DNA of 64,000 nucleotides from Rhodoflexus caldus. Lineage in GTDB: Bacteria > Bacteroidota > Bacteroidia > Cytophagales > Thermoflexibacteraceae. The stretch is from the NCBI RefSeq assembly GCF_021206925.1, contig NZ_JAJPRF010000003.1, positions 186,001 to 250,000 on the forward strand, written 5' to 3'. A program made the position numbers and the translations under genes. Under the pieces are notes generated by a model, which was not told where the DNA came from, made no database searches, and worked only from the letters and a program-made list of their open reading frames with translations. This document shows positions 8,573 through 16,647 of the stretch, piece by piece (positions within the stretch are counted from its first letter, which is position 1; the number at the start of each line of letters is the position of its first letter).

Positions 8573-10237
8573 TTATTTGACTAATTTTTTGTAGCGGATA
8601 CGCTTAGGTTCTACAAAACCTTCTTGTTTGCGGCGGAAGTCTTCGTATTCGGTAAAGTTGCCTTCGAAGAAACGCACCTGCGAGTCGCCCTCAAATGCGA
8701 TGATGTGGGTAGCGATTCGGTCTAAGAACCAACGGTCGTGCGAAATGATAACGGCACAGCCCGCAAAGTTTTCCAAACCTTCTTCCAAAGCGCGGAGTGT
8801 ATTTACGTCCAAATCGTTAGTAGGTTCGTCCAGCAGCAAGAGGTTAGCATCTTGTTTCAGGGTCATGGCAAGGTGTACGCGGTTGCGCTCACCGCCTGAA
8901 AGTTGCCCTACTTTTTTCTGTTGGTCTGCGCCGTTGAAGTTAAAGCGGCTCACATAAGCACGGGAATTAACTTCTCTGCCGCCCACGAGCATGAGTTCGT
9001 TGCCGCCCGAAATGGTTTCCCAAACGGTTTTGTTGGGGTCTAAGTTGTCGTGGGTTTGGTCTACATATGCCCAGCGCACGGTTTCGCCGATTTCAAAAGT
9101 GCCGCTGTCGGGTTTCTCAATACCCGTAATGAGTTTGAAAAGGGTAGTTTTACCCGCACCGTTGGGGCCGATAACGCCCACGATACCGCCTTGGGGCAAA
9201 GAGAACGACAGGTTTTCAAACAAGAGCTTATCGCCGTAGGCTTTGGATACGTTGTGTGCCTCAATCACTTTCGTACCCAGACGCGGGCCGGGCGGAATAT
9301 AAAGTTCAAGTTTTTCTTCTTTTTGTTTGGTTTCTTCGCCCAACATGCTTTCATAAGCATTCAGACGGGCTTTTTGTTTGGCCTGACGGGCTTTCGGAGC
9401 CATCCGTACCCATTCCAATTCGCGTTGCAGAGTGCGCTGGCGCTTGCTTTCCTGTTTTTCTTCCTGTGCTAAGCGGTTCTGTTTTTGCTCCAACCAAGAG
9501 GAATAATTTCCTTTCCAAGGAATACCTTCGCCGCGGTCAAGTTCCAGAATCCATCCGGCTACGTTATCAAGGAAATAGCGGTCGTGAGTAACGGCTATGA
9601 CAGTTCCTTTGTATTGTTTGAGGTGTTGCTCTAACCAGTGTACCGATTCGGCATCCAAGTGGTTCGTAGGTTCGTCGAGCAACAGCACGTCCGGTTCTTG
9701 CAACAGCAGGCGGCAAAGTGCCACGCGGCGTTTTTCACCTCCTGAAAGGTTGGCAATCATAGCATCTTCGGGCGGGCAGCGCAGCGCATCCATTGCGCGT
9801 TCCAACTTATTGTCTAAGTTCCATGCGTCGCAGGCTTCCAATTTTTCCTGAATTACCGCTTGGCGGGCAAGCAGTTTATCAAAATCGGCATCGGGGTCGG
9901 CAAACTTTTCACCGATGGCTTCAAACTCGCGCAGCAAATCTACTACCTCCTGCACACCCTCTTCTACTACTTGTCGCACGGTTTTGTTGGGGTCTAATTG
10001 TGGTTCCTGTTCCAGCAAGCCAACACTGTAACCGGGCGAAAAAACAACTTCTCCCGTAAAGTTTTTGTCTATACCTGCAATAATGCGCAGCAAAGAGGAC
10101 TTGCCGGAGCCGTTCAGACCTAATACACCAATTTTTGCACCGTAGAAAAAGGAAAGGTATATATCTTTGAGCACCTGTTTGGAAGGAGGATAAATCTTAC
10201 TCACTCCCGCCATTGAGAAGATAATGGTTTCGCTCAT
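8573..10237 (-). CDS. ettA: Energy-dependent translational throttle protein (ABC-F)
   Basis: 554 residues. EttA is a soluble ABC-F ATPase that binds the ribosomal E site and gates entry into elongation according to the ATP/ADP ratio. Two nucleotide-binding domains are present. The first has Walker A GLNGSGKSS at about 40-48, the signature LSGGEKRR and Walker B VLLLDEPTNHLD. The second has GPNGAGKTT, LSGGERNR and LLLLDEPTNDLD. The charged linker between them (LERELEWVRMAPKARQAKQKAR region) is the P-site interaction motif. I chose the ATG at 10237 (MSETIIFSM) as in EttA homologues, rather than the in-frame start at 10285. It is the first gene of the ettA-lipoprotein-metK operon. Confidence 0.93.
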   Translation of the reverse strand: MSETIIFSMAGVSKIYPPSKQVLKDIYLSFFYGAKIGVLGLNGSGKSSLLRIIAGIDKNFTGEVVFSPGYSVGLLEQEPQLDPNKTVRQVVEEGVQEVVDLLREFEAIGEKFADPDADFDKLLARQAVIQEKLEACDAWNLDNKLERAMDALRCPPEDAMIANLSGGEKRRVALCRLLLQEPDVLLLDEPTNHLDAESVHWLEQHLKQYKGTVIAVTHDRYFLDNVAGWILELDRGEGIPWKGNYSSWLEQKQNRLAQEEKQESKRQRTLQRELEWVRMAPKARQAKQKARLNAYESMLGEETKQKEEKLELYIPPGPRLGTKVIEAHNVSKAYGDKLLFENLSFSLPQGGIVGVIGPNGAGKTTLFKLITGIEKPDSGTFEIGETVRWAYVDQTHDNLDPNKTVWETISGGNELMLVGGREVNSRAYVSRFNFNGADQQKKVGQLSGGERNRVHLAMTLKQDANLLLLDEPTNDLDVNTLRALEEGLENFAGCAVIISHDRWFLDRIATHIIAFEGDSQVRFFEGNFTEYEDFRRKQEGFVEPKRIRYKKLVK

Positions 10238-10362
10238 ATATGCGTTTTTATGATTTAAAAGGATGAGTTCCTGTGAGATAGGCAAAAACAGCGCAAATAT
10301 GCGAAATAAAATCTGTAATATTGTTAGCTACAGCAACTAAGACACCTTAACAGACAACCAAG

Positions 10363-12210
10363 ATGCTATCCGGCGACAACGGTTTTCAGGCAATCTTTCA
10401 AAATCCCTTTTTAGGGAACATACTGCTCGACAATCAGATGCGGGTTGTACTGTTCAATGAAGAGGCGCAGAAAAGTATTCAGCGTTTCTTTGGCTTGGAG
10501 GTAGCAGAGGGAACTTCTTTTTTGCGCTATGCTACTACCGACGAGCAGCGCGAGCGAATGATTCTCAATTTTCAAAAGGCTTTGCAAGGGCAGTTTGTGC
10601 GGTTTGAAGTAGAACTGACCGATTTGGAGGGAAACAATCAGTGGTTTTTGGGCATGTATATGCCAATCCGCAACGAGGCTGGCGAGGTAACATGGGTCTG
10701 TTTTTCTTATTACGACATCAATAAGTTACATCAACAAACGCTTACCATAGACCGGCAACGCCGCGAACTGGAAAAGTCAGAAACCATATTCAAAGCACTT
10801 TTTGAGAATCAGCCTTACGCCAATATTTTGATTTCTCCCGAAGGCCGACTCTTGGCCGCTAACCGAAAAGCAACCACTTTTTTTAAGAAATTTAACTTAT
10901 CCGTCAGTCCGGAAACTGCCGATGTGTTTATTGCCTTAAAGCGGTCGCCTATTGAAGAAATTGCCGAATTAGCCCAAAATGCTCTGAAAAGCAATATGGC
11001 AATCGCAACAGAAAAAGAGCTGCTCGATGCGGGCAACAAGAAGCACTGGATGGAGTTTCACGTGATGCCGATTGCTCATTCGGAGGGGGAGGTGTTCGGC
11101 GTGCATATCCAGATGAAGGATACCAGCCAGCAAAAAAAGACCGAAGAACTGATGCGCCTGCAACAAGAGCGCCTGCGCCATTCGGAGAGTCAGTTGCGCG
11201 CCGTTTTTGACAGTTCGTCCGATATCAACATTTTTGTAGGGCCTGATTATCGGATTATTTCTTTTAACAAGCAGGCTGTTGATACGGTGCTGCAACAACT
11301 GCAAAAAAGACTGCTGCCGGGCTTAGATGTCCGCAATATCGTATTGGAAGAGCGGCAGGAAAGTTTTGAACAAAATTTTCAGGCGGCTTTGAATGGTCAG
11401 GCAATCACTCTGGAAGTTGCACTGCCTAATTATCTTGGCGAACGCCACTGGTACAGATTCAGTTATACGCCTGTGATTGACCGGCTCGGCGTTACGATTG
11501 GTGTTATCATTAATGCCATCAACATTAGCAAGCGCAAGCAGAATGAGGAAAAAGTATTGCAGCAAAACGAGCAGATAAAAGAATTTGCTTTTTTGACAGC
11601 TCACCGCCTCAGAGCGCCCGTAGCCAGCATATTGGGACTGATTCAGGTTTTTAACCTTGACAGCAACATGAGCCGCGATGATATCAGCGAAATCATCAGG
11701 CGACTGCAAATAGCTGCCGAAGAATTAAATCATGCCGTGGGCGAAATGAATCGCTCACTTGAACCCTTGCAAACAAATCAATCAGCTGAAATTCAGATGT
11801 CTTCCGTTTCTGTTATCAATCACAGTGCCCGCCCTGTATCTATTGTGCTCATAGATGACGACCCGATTGTCAATATGGTGAGTAAAACACTTTTGCAGCG
11901 CAATTATCCCGGGCTTGTTATCCATGCATTTCTGAAAGCAGAGGAAGCGCTTCAATTTTTGAAAACGAGCAAAGAACAGCCTTCGCTCATCTTACTGGAT
12001 GTAGTCATGCCCGAAATGAACGGCTGGCAGTTTCTGCAAGAGTTTCAGAAATTGCCCGTACAACCTCCTGTTTGTATGCTTTCCTCTTCGTTGCGCAAAT
12101 CAGACCATGAAGAAGCTAAAAAATACCCATCTGTTGTTGATTTTATCATCAAACCACTTGATGCGGAAAAAATAAAAACTGTGATGAAGTTTTTAAAGGT
12201 TTCAGAATAG
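10363..12210 (+). CDS. PAS-PAS-PAS-HisKA-like-REC hybrid lacking an ATPase domain
   Basis: 615 residues, cytoplasmic (no membrane segment). Three PAS-like blocks lie at about 8-125, 140-265 and 280-390. They are followed by a dimerisation/phosphoacceptor-like helix LTAHRLRAPVASILGL with His414. Directly after this helix pair comes a receiver domain (about 490-612) with the acidic pocket LIDDDP, phosphoacceptor Asp546 in LLLDVVMPEMNGW, the Ser switch position and IIKPL Lys. The N, G1 and G2 boxes of a histidine-kinase ATPase domain are absent between His414 and the receiver, a gap of about 75 residues. The protein therefore cannot autophosphorylate alone. It may be a phosphotransfer partner or be driven by another kinase. 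The ATG at 10363 opens the first PAS block. Monocistronic. Confidence 0.85.
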   Translation: MLSGDNGFQAIFQNPFLGNILLDNQMRVVLFNEEAQKSIQRFFGLEVAEGTSFLRYATTDEQRERMILNFQKALQGQFVRFEVELTDLEGNNQWFLGMYMPIRNEAGEVTWVCFSYYDINKLHQQTLTIDRQRRELEKSETIFKALFENQPYANILISPEGRLLAANRKATTFFKKFNLSVSPETADVFIALKRSPIEEIAELAQNALKSNMAIATEKELLDAGNKKHWMEFHVMPIAHSEGEVFGVHIQMKDTSQQKKTEELMRLQQERLRHSESQLRAVFDSSSDINIFVGPDYRIISFNKQAVDTVLQQLQKRLLPGLDVRNIVLEERQESFEQNFQAALNGQAITLEVALPNYLGERHWYRFSYTPVIDRLGVTIGVIINAINISKRKQNEEKVLQQNEQIKEFAFLTAHRLRAPVASILGLIQVFNLDSNMSRDDISEIIRRLQIAAEELNHAVGEMNRSLEPLQTNQSAEIQMSSVSVINHSARPVSIVLIDDDPIVNMVSKTLLQRNYPGLVIHAFLKAEEALQFLKTSKEQPSLILLDVVMPEMNGWQFLQEFQKLPVQPPVCMLSSSLRKSDHEEAKKYPSVVDFIIKPLDAEKIKTVMKFLKVSE

Positions 12211-12219
12211 GCTTTGCTA

Positions 12220-12227
12220 TAAATTTG
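12220..12227 (+). promoter_or_regulatory. Possible -7 element of lpdA
   Basis: TAAATTTG matches TAnnTTTG and lies 34 bases before the lpdA ATG, just after the stop of the preceding gene. The -33 element is not exact. Confidence 0.35.
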
Positions 12228-12261
12228 TAACCTCATTTACCTACCCAAATCTTTTTTTCCC

Positions 12262-13668
12262 ATGAATCCAAAATATGACCTGACGATAATCGGTTCCGGC
12301 CCGGGGGGGTATGTAGCCGCTATCCGCGCCGCACAGCTTGGCCTGAAAACCGCCATTATTGAAAAATACAACACCCTTGGCGGAACTTGCCTGAACGTAG
12401 GCTGTATCCCTTCCAAAGCCTTGCTGGATTCTTCCGAACATTTCCACAATGCCTTGCACAACTTTAAAGCACACGGTATTGAACTCAACGACCTGAAAGT
12501 CAATCTGGAACAAATGATTCAGCGCAAACGCGACGTGGTGAGCAAAACTTGCGAAGGCGTGGCGTTTCTGATGAAAAAAAATAAAGTGGATGTTTACCAC
12601 GGTATCGGCTCGTTTGAAAGCCGCCATCAAATAAAAGTTACTGCTGCCGACGGCTCAGTAAAAATGCTGGATACCGACAAGGTGATTATTGCCACAGGCT
12701 CTAAGCCGATTATATTGCCGGGCATCCCGTACGACAAAAAGCGTTTCATCACTTCCACCGAAGCGCTGGAAATGAAAGAAATTCCCAAACACCTCATCAT
12801 CATTGGCGGCGGCGTTATCGGTATGGAAATCGGCTCTATCTACGGCCGCATGGGCGCGAAGGTAACCGTTGTGGAATATACCGATTCGCTGATTCCTTCC
12901 ATGGACAGAACCATGGGTAAAGAGTTGCAAAAAGTGCTTGCCAAACTTGGTTTCAGTTTCCACTTTAAGCATAAAGTAACCGGCGGACAGGTAGAAGGCG
13001 ATGAGGTGGTGCTGACTGCCGAAAACGAAAAAGGCGAAACCGTTACTTTCCGTGGCGACTACTGCCTGCTCTCCACGGGTCGCCGCCCCTACACCGACGG
13101 TCTGGGTTTGGACAAAGTCGGCGTGAAATTGGACAACCGCGGCAGAGTAGAAGTAGATGAGCATCTGGAAACCAACGTGAAAGGCATCTATGCCATCGGT
13201 GATGTCATCCGCGGGCAGATGCTGGCGCACAAAGCCGAAGAAGAGGGCGTGCTCGTAGCCGAACAGATTGCAGGACAAAAGCCGCACATTAACTACTTGC
13301 TCATTCCGGGTGTAGTGTACACATGGCCGGAGGTGGCAGGCGTAGGCCATACCGAAGAAGAACTGAAAGCTGCCGGCAGAAAATACAAGGTGGGTTCGTT
13401 CCCGTTCAAAGCATTGGGTCGCGCCCGCGCCAGCATGGACACCGACGGATTAGTAAAAGTGCTTGCCGATGCGCAAACCGATGAGATTCTGGGCGTGCAT
13501 ATCATTGGCGCACGTGCGGCAGACATGATTATGGAAGCTGTTGTAGCAATGGAATACCGCGCCTCGGCGGAAGACATCGCCCGCATGAGCCATGCACACC
13601 CTACGTTTAGCGAAGCCATGAAAGAGGCTTGCTTAGCCGCTACGGAAAATCGCGCACTGCATATTTAG
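12262..13668 (+). CDS. lpdA: Dihydrolipoyl dehydrogenase (E3)
   Basis: 468 residues. This flavoprotein reoxidises dihydrolipoamide in the pyruvate and 2-oxoglutarate dehydrogenase complexes and in glycine cleavage. The FAD-binding IIGSGPGGYVAAI is at 9-21, the redox disulfide GGTCLNVGCIPSK has Cys43 and Cys48, the NAD-binding IIIGGGVIGMEIGS is near 175, the second FAD motif YAIGDVIRG is near 315, and the C-terminal catalytic dyad is in HAHPTFSEAMKEA. Length and motifs are canonical. No E1 or E2 gene is in the window, so this E3 is encoded apart from its complexes. A strong hairpin follows at 13781-13826. Confidence 0.97.
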   Translation: MNPKYDLTIIGSGPGGYVAAIRAAQLGLKTAIIEKYNTLGGTCLNVGCIPSKALLDSSEHFHNALHNFKAHGIELNDLKVNLEQMIQRKRDVVSKTCEGVAFLMKKNKVDVYHGIGSFESRHQIKVTAADGSVKMLDTDKVIIATGSKPIILPGIPYDKKRFITSTEALEMKEIPKHLIIIGGGVIGMEIGSIYGRMGAKVTVVEYTDSLIPSMDRTMGKELQKVLAKLGFSFHFKHKVTGGQVEGDEVVLTAENEKGETVTFRGDYCLLSTGRRPYTDGLGLDKVGVKLDNRGRVEVDEHLETNVKGIYAIGDVIRGQMLAHKAEEEGVLVAEQIAGQKPHINYLLIPGVVYTWPEVAGVGHTEEELKAAGRKYKVGSFPFKALGRARASMDTDGLVKVLADAQTDEILGVHIIGARAADMIMEAVVAMEYRASAEDIARMSHAHPTFSEAMKEACLAATENRALHI

Positions 13669-13780
13669 GCGGTGGAGCAAATGAACGTTGATTGGGAGTT
13701 TGGCAAATCAACCCGCTTCATCTGCGTTCAAAAAAGCGTAAAAATTTGCTTAAGCAACATATGCCAAGACCTTCACGCGC

Positions 13781-13826
13781 AAATGACACGGATTTATGCA
13801 AATGGCTGCATATATCCGTGTCATTT
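13781..13826. terminator. Hairpin terminator after lpdA
   Basis: A 13-bp outer stem (13781-13793 with 13814-13826, core ATGACACGGAT), one T/T mismatch and a 6-bp inner stem (13795-13800 with 13807-13812) close a 6-base loop. A short T-run follows. It sits between lpdA and the convergent DUF4097 gene and could act on both strands. Confidence 0.75.
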
Positions 13827-13861
13827 TTAGGTAAGTGAGCAGTTTAAAACCACCTTTCAAA

Positions 13862-13970
13862 TTTACCGCAAAGCCTGCTGAGTATTACGCGAAGAGCACT
13901 GATTGTTTTTATGATGAGTCTTTTCTTTGTGTGCATTGCGGTTAAACCCTTTGCGTACTCTGCGGTAAAA
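13862..13970. repeat. Degenerate palindromic repeat, copy A
   Basis: The element begins TTTACCGCAAAG and ends CTCTGCGGTAAAA, so its ends are inverted repeats. The interior carries TGCATTGCGGTTAAAC and CTTTGCGTACTCTGCGG, phrases that recur in short non-coding interspersed repeats of Bacteroidota and other phyla. A diverged relative is copy B at 15727-15816. It occupies most of the 355-base gap between lpdA and the second DUF4097 gene, which holds no other gene. Confidence 0.5.
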
Positions 13971-14023
13971 AAGAACGCATTAATCTGCTCACCTGCTTAT
14001 GGTGCTTGCCTGCTTGTCTCCGA

Positions 14024-14725
14024 TTACTGCTTTCTGAAAAACAAGTCCCCGCTGATGGATTCTATGCGTACCTGTTTGTGTCCGTCGCCTAATTGGCCAA
14101 TGATGCGACTGCCTATGCCTGCTTGTGAATCTTTGTTGTGGATGACTATCGGCAGATTGCTGAATATCTCTCCGTTGATGGTTTTCAGGCTGACCTCTGC
14201 ACCGTTGTTGTCTGGCCATGCTACATCTACAAAACCACTGATGGATTTTGCTTCGAGGTTATTTTCTATTCCCCGAATTTCAATGTTGCCCGAAATAGAA
14301 GATACGTTCAGTTCAGCATTGCGGGGGACTGCTATTTCAATCCGAATATGGGCGCAGAGGCAACCTTGCCTGTTATGGTAAATTATCCCATGGGCTTTGT
14401 CTGCTTCGGGGCAATCTTCGGAGTTGCCTTTTTTGAGCATGGCAGCATCCCAGTCGGTTTTGATGAAAAGACGGTCGGTTTCATTAGTTGATTCCAACAA
14501 AAAAGCATCGTTGAGTTTACCGCCATTGACCGTTACGACAGCCTTAAACTGTACATGGTCGGCGTTGTGTGCCTTGATGAAGATGCTGTCGGCAAATTTG
14601 AGTTCCATGCGGAGTTTTTTGCCCAATGGCAGCGGAAAATCACGGCTGATGGTCTTGCTTTGGGAGTAGGCGCTGCCTGCCGCCATCATGAACAGACAGA
14701 AGAAAATGACAGTGAGAGTTCTCAT
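14024..14725 (-). CDS. Secreted DUF4097-type beta-strand protein (second of pair)
   Basis: 233 residues with a signal peptide (FFCLFMMAAGSAYSQ). The mature part has the repeated short strands of the DUF4097 / putative adhesin family: LNVSSISGNIEIRGI, EAKSISGFVDVAWP, VSLKTINGEIFSNLP and VRIESISGDLFFRK. Each holds the I-S/N-G-x-I/L/V turn typical of a right-handed beta-helix. Family members are envelope proteins of unknown role, often encoded behind an ECF sigma factor. A Cys cluster (CLCAHIRI, and EDCPEA earlier) is a local feature. It is 41 bases after the related gene at 14767-15537 and probably shares its transcript. Confidence 0.78.
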   Translation of the reverse strand: MRTLTVIFFCLFMMAAGSAYSQSKTISRDFPLPLGKKLRMELKFADSIFIKAHNADHVQFKAVVTVNGGKLNDAFLLESTNETDRLFIKTDWDAAMLKKGNSEDCPEADKAHGIIYHNRQGCLCAHIRIEIAVPRNAELNVSSISGNIEIRGIENNLEAKSISGFVDVAWPDNNGAEVSLKTINGEIFSNLPIVIHNKDSQAGIGSRIIGQLGDGHKQVRIESISGDLFFRKQ

Positions 14726-14766
14726 AGGAATCAGGTTTTTGACGATGAATAGTAAAGCTCGGGCGT

Positions 14767-15537
14767 TTATTTTTTCTTGCGGAGGTAGATGTTGCTGCTG
14801 ATTGTTTCCAAGCGCAATTCGGTTCCGCCGCCGTTGATAGTTCCTTCTACCTTGTTACCGCCGCCAATTCGTTGGAGGTTTTCTTTGTCGGCGCGCACGG
14901 CCACGTCAAAGTCTGTGAAAATATCGCCGTTGATAGACTTGGTTTTCAGCAAAACTTTGCTGTCGGGCGGTAAGGTTACATCAATTTCGCCGCTGGTATT
15001 GGTGATGGCAGAGGGCAGTTCGGGGTGCAAACTGCTGAAGATTACTTCAATGTTACCGCTGATGCTTTTGGCAACAACCGTGCGGGCATTGTTAATCATC
15101 ACGTTTGAATTATTAGATTTCACTTCTATGGCTCCTTCCACATCTTGAATATTGATTTGGCTGCCCTGCCAGTTGGTCTCGGTGATGGAAACCGTCGCCT
15201 GTTTAGGCACTCTGATTTTCAGCTTTAAGTCGCTTGCGACTGCTTTTTTTACTTCAACGGTTGTACCTGTAACGGTTACTTCTACGCCAACACCTGTGTT
15301 GTCGCTGCCGCCCTGATAAAGCGACTTTAAGCCCTTGGCGCGGTCAGGAATAGGGGTGCGGCCTTCAGAGACAATAATTAACTCATCGCCGTTGTAGCCT
15401 TCCACGGTCAGGTTGGTGCGGTCTGTTATCACCTGAAGCGTGCCTTTGCTGCCTCCGGGGAATTTGGTTTTGTACTCTTGTGCATAGCCTGTGCAGATGA
15501 GCATCAAGGCGAAAATAAGTAAGCCAATGGTTTTCAT
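14767..15537 (-). CDS. Secreted DUF4097-type beta-strand protein (first of pair)
   Basis: 256 residues. The signal peptide MKTIGLLIFALMLICTGYAQ begins at the ATG at 15537; an in-frame start at 15606 would add a polar leader and is less likely. The beta-helix-like repeats run through NLTVEGYNGDELII, INIQDVEGAIEVKSN, VVAKSISGNIEVIFS, ITNTSGEIDVTLP, LLKTKSINGDIFTDF and LRLETISSNIYLRK. It is related to the gene that follows but not a close duplicate. Position behind the ECF sigma/anti-sigma pair (282 bases downstream) suggests that it belongs to the same regulon. The gap holds repeat copy B, which may carry a promoter or a terminator-like structure. Confidence 0.78.
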   Translation of the reverse strand: MKTIGLLIFALMLICTGYAQEYKTKFPGGSKGTLQVITDRTNLTVEGYNGDELIIVSEGRTPIPDRAKGLKSLYQGGSDNTGVGVEVTVTGTTVEVKKAVASDLKLKIRVPKQATVSITETNWQGSQINIQDVEGAIEVKSNNSNVMINNARTVVAKSISGNIEVIFSSLHPELPSAITNTSGEIDVTLPPDSKVLLKTKSINGDIFTDFDVAVRADKENLQRIGGGNKVEGTINGGGTELRLETISSNIYLRKKK

Positions 15538-15613
15538 GGGATTTAGATGGGTTTGATGTGATTTTTTGCTTTTAAGTAATGTGTCAAAATGAAGCGTTGT
15601 TGTCATTCAAAGC

Positions 15614-15672
15614 GCTGTTAGCGTCTTCGACGGCTAACAGGCTTTTCCGAATCACTAACAGCGGTCGTTAGA
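15614..15672. repeat. Cluster of CTAACAG/CTGTTAG boxes
   Basis: CTGTTAGC (15615-15622) and GCTAACAG (15633-15640) form a hairpin with an extra GTC/GAC pair. A further CTAACAG at 15655-15661 and a GTTAG a few bases on can form a second small hairpin. This lies just upstream of the first DUF4097 gene on the coding (minus) strand. It could be an operator or an RNA structure. Confidence 0.4.
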
Positions 15673-15726
15673 CTCTGTGAGCGGATTCAGATAAGTTCGT
15701 TTTAGTCTGCTCACCGGCTTAAATGT

Positions 15727-15816
15727 TCTACCGCAAAGTCGCTGATTTTTATGCCAAGCACGCAATGATTCTTTATGTATTTTGTGATTAAACCTCGGTG
15801 CTTTCTGTGGTAAAAA
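15727..15816. repeat. Degenerate palindromic repeat, copy B
   Basis: Begins TCTACCGCAAAG and ends CTTTCTGTGGTAAAAAA, a diverged version of copy A at 13862-13970 with the same terminal inverted-repeat design. The two copies bracket the DUF4097 gene pair. Copy B lies 4 bases from the stop of the anti-sigma gene. Confidence 0.48.
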
Positions 15817-15819
15817 ATG

Positions 15820-16644
15820 TTACAATTCGTATAGCCTGCCGACTCCTTCGGCAGCTTTTGCACGCACAATGCCTTCGGTATGCGGCGCATCCATCAGTTT
15901 TTTCAGCGTGCCGAGCGCATCCGATTCTCTGAGCGAGACTAATAATTCAATCAACTCAATTTGCAGATGCGGGTCGGTAGCGTTTTCCAGCACACCAATG
16001 AAAGCGGCGCGTACATGGGGCAAATTCCCGAATCGGGATAATGCACGGGCAGCCGTCAGTTGCACATTCAGGTTAGGGTCATTTTTCAGCGTACTTATAA
16101 GTGCTGCAATAATTTCATCATTCGCATCGTTTGCCGCGCTGTCGGCATAGTAATTGGCTGCTTTGATGCGCATGGCTGCCGTTGGGTTATTGAGCATTTG
16201 CAGCGCCTCTTTTTGTTTATGTTCGGCTATGGCGGTTTCCAGTGTTGCCAAGCGGGCTTCCATGTTGCGCTGCTGCATGTAGCGGCCTACTACATACGCA
16301 CCGATAATCAGTAGGGAAAAAGCCGCCAGCACTAATACCGCCGCTGCACGGTGCAGTTGAAAATACTGATTGCCTGCAAGGGACAACCTTGGGGGAGGAA
16401 CTTTCGCCGCCTGCTGTTCAGCCAGCAGAAAAGCCGCGAAGTTTTGGCGCAAACTGTCGTCGGGTTGCTCATCGCTCCATGCAGCCATTTGCCCGAAAAG
16501 CTCCTGCACTTGTGCATATTGCTCCTTCCATTGCGAATGGCGATTGATGGCATCCAGCACCATTTCGCGGATTTCGCCCGTGAGTTTGCCTTCGGCAAGG
16601 TCTATCATCAGGCTTTGAATTTCTTCTTCGGTGAATGTTTGCAT
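15820..16644 (-). CDS. Putative anti-sigma factor with HEAT repeats
   Basis: 274 residues. An N-terminal cytoplasmic part (1-95, helical, with FTEEEIQSLMIDLAEGKL and a WKEQYAQVQELF helix) is followed by one transmembrane segment at about 97-118 (AAVLVLAAFSLLIIGAYVVG). A periplasmic part follows with a short coiled coil and then HEAT-like repeats from about 155 to the end (NVQLTAARALSRFG, LQIELIELLVSL, IVRAKAAEGVGRL). The gene starts 3 bases after the ECF sigma gene, the classic arrangement for a cognate anti-sigma factor. It lacks the HxxxCxxC zinc motif of common anti-sigma domains, so function is inferred from topology and position. The HEAT part may sense envelope proteins, possibly the DUF4097 products. 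Confidence 0.78.
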   Translation of the reverse strand: MQTFTEEEIQSLMIDLAEGKLTGEIREMVLDAINRHSQWKEQYAQVQELFGQMAAWSDEQPDDSLRQNFAAFLLAEQQAAKVPPPRLSLAGNQYFQLHRAAAVLVLAAFSLLIIGAYVVGRYMQQRNMEARLATLETAIAEHKQKEALQMLNNPTAAMRIKAANYYADSAANDANDEIIAALISTLKNDPNLNVQLTAARALSRFGNLPHVRAAFIGVLENATDPHLQIELIELLVSLRESDALGTLKKLMDAPHTEGIVRAKAAEGVGRLYEL

Positions 16645-16647
16645 AAC

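Noticed and set aside
12655-13350. Minus-strand open frame of 231 codons inside lpdA
   Set aside because: Antisense to a canonical enzyme; composition is not protein-like.
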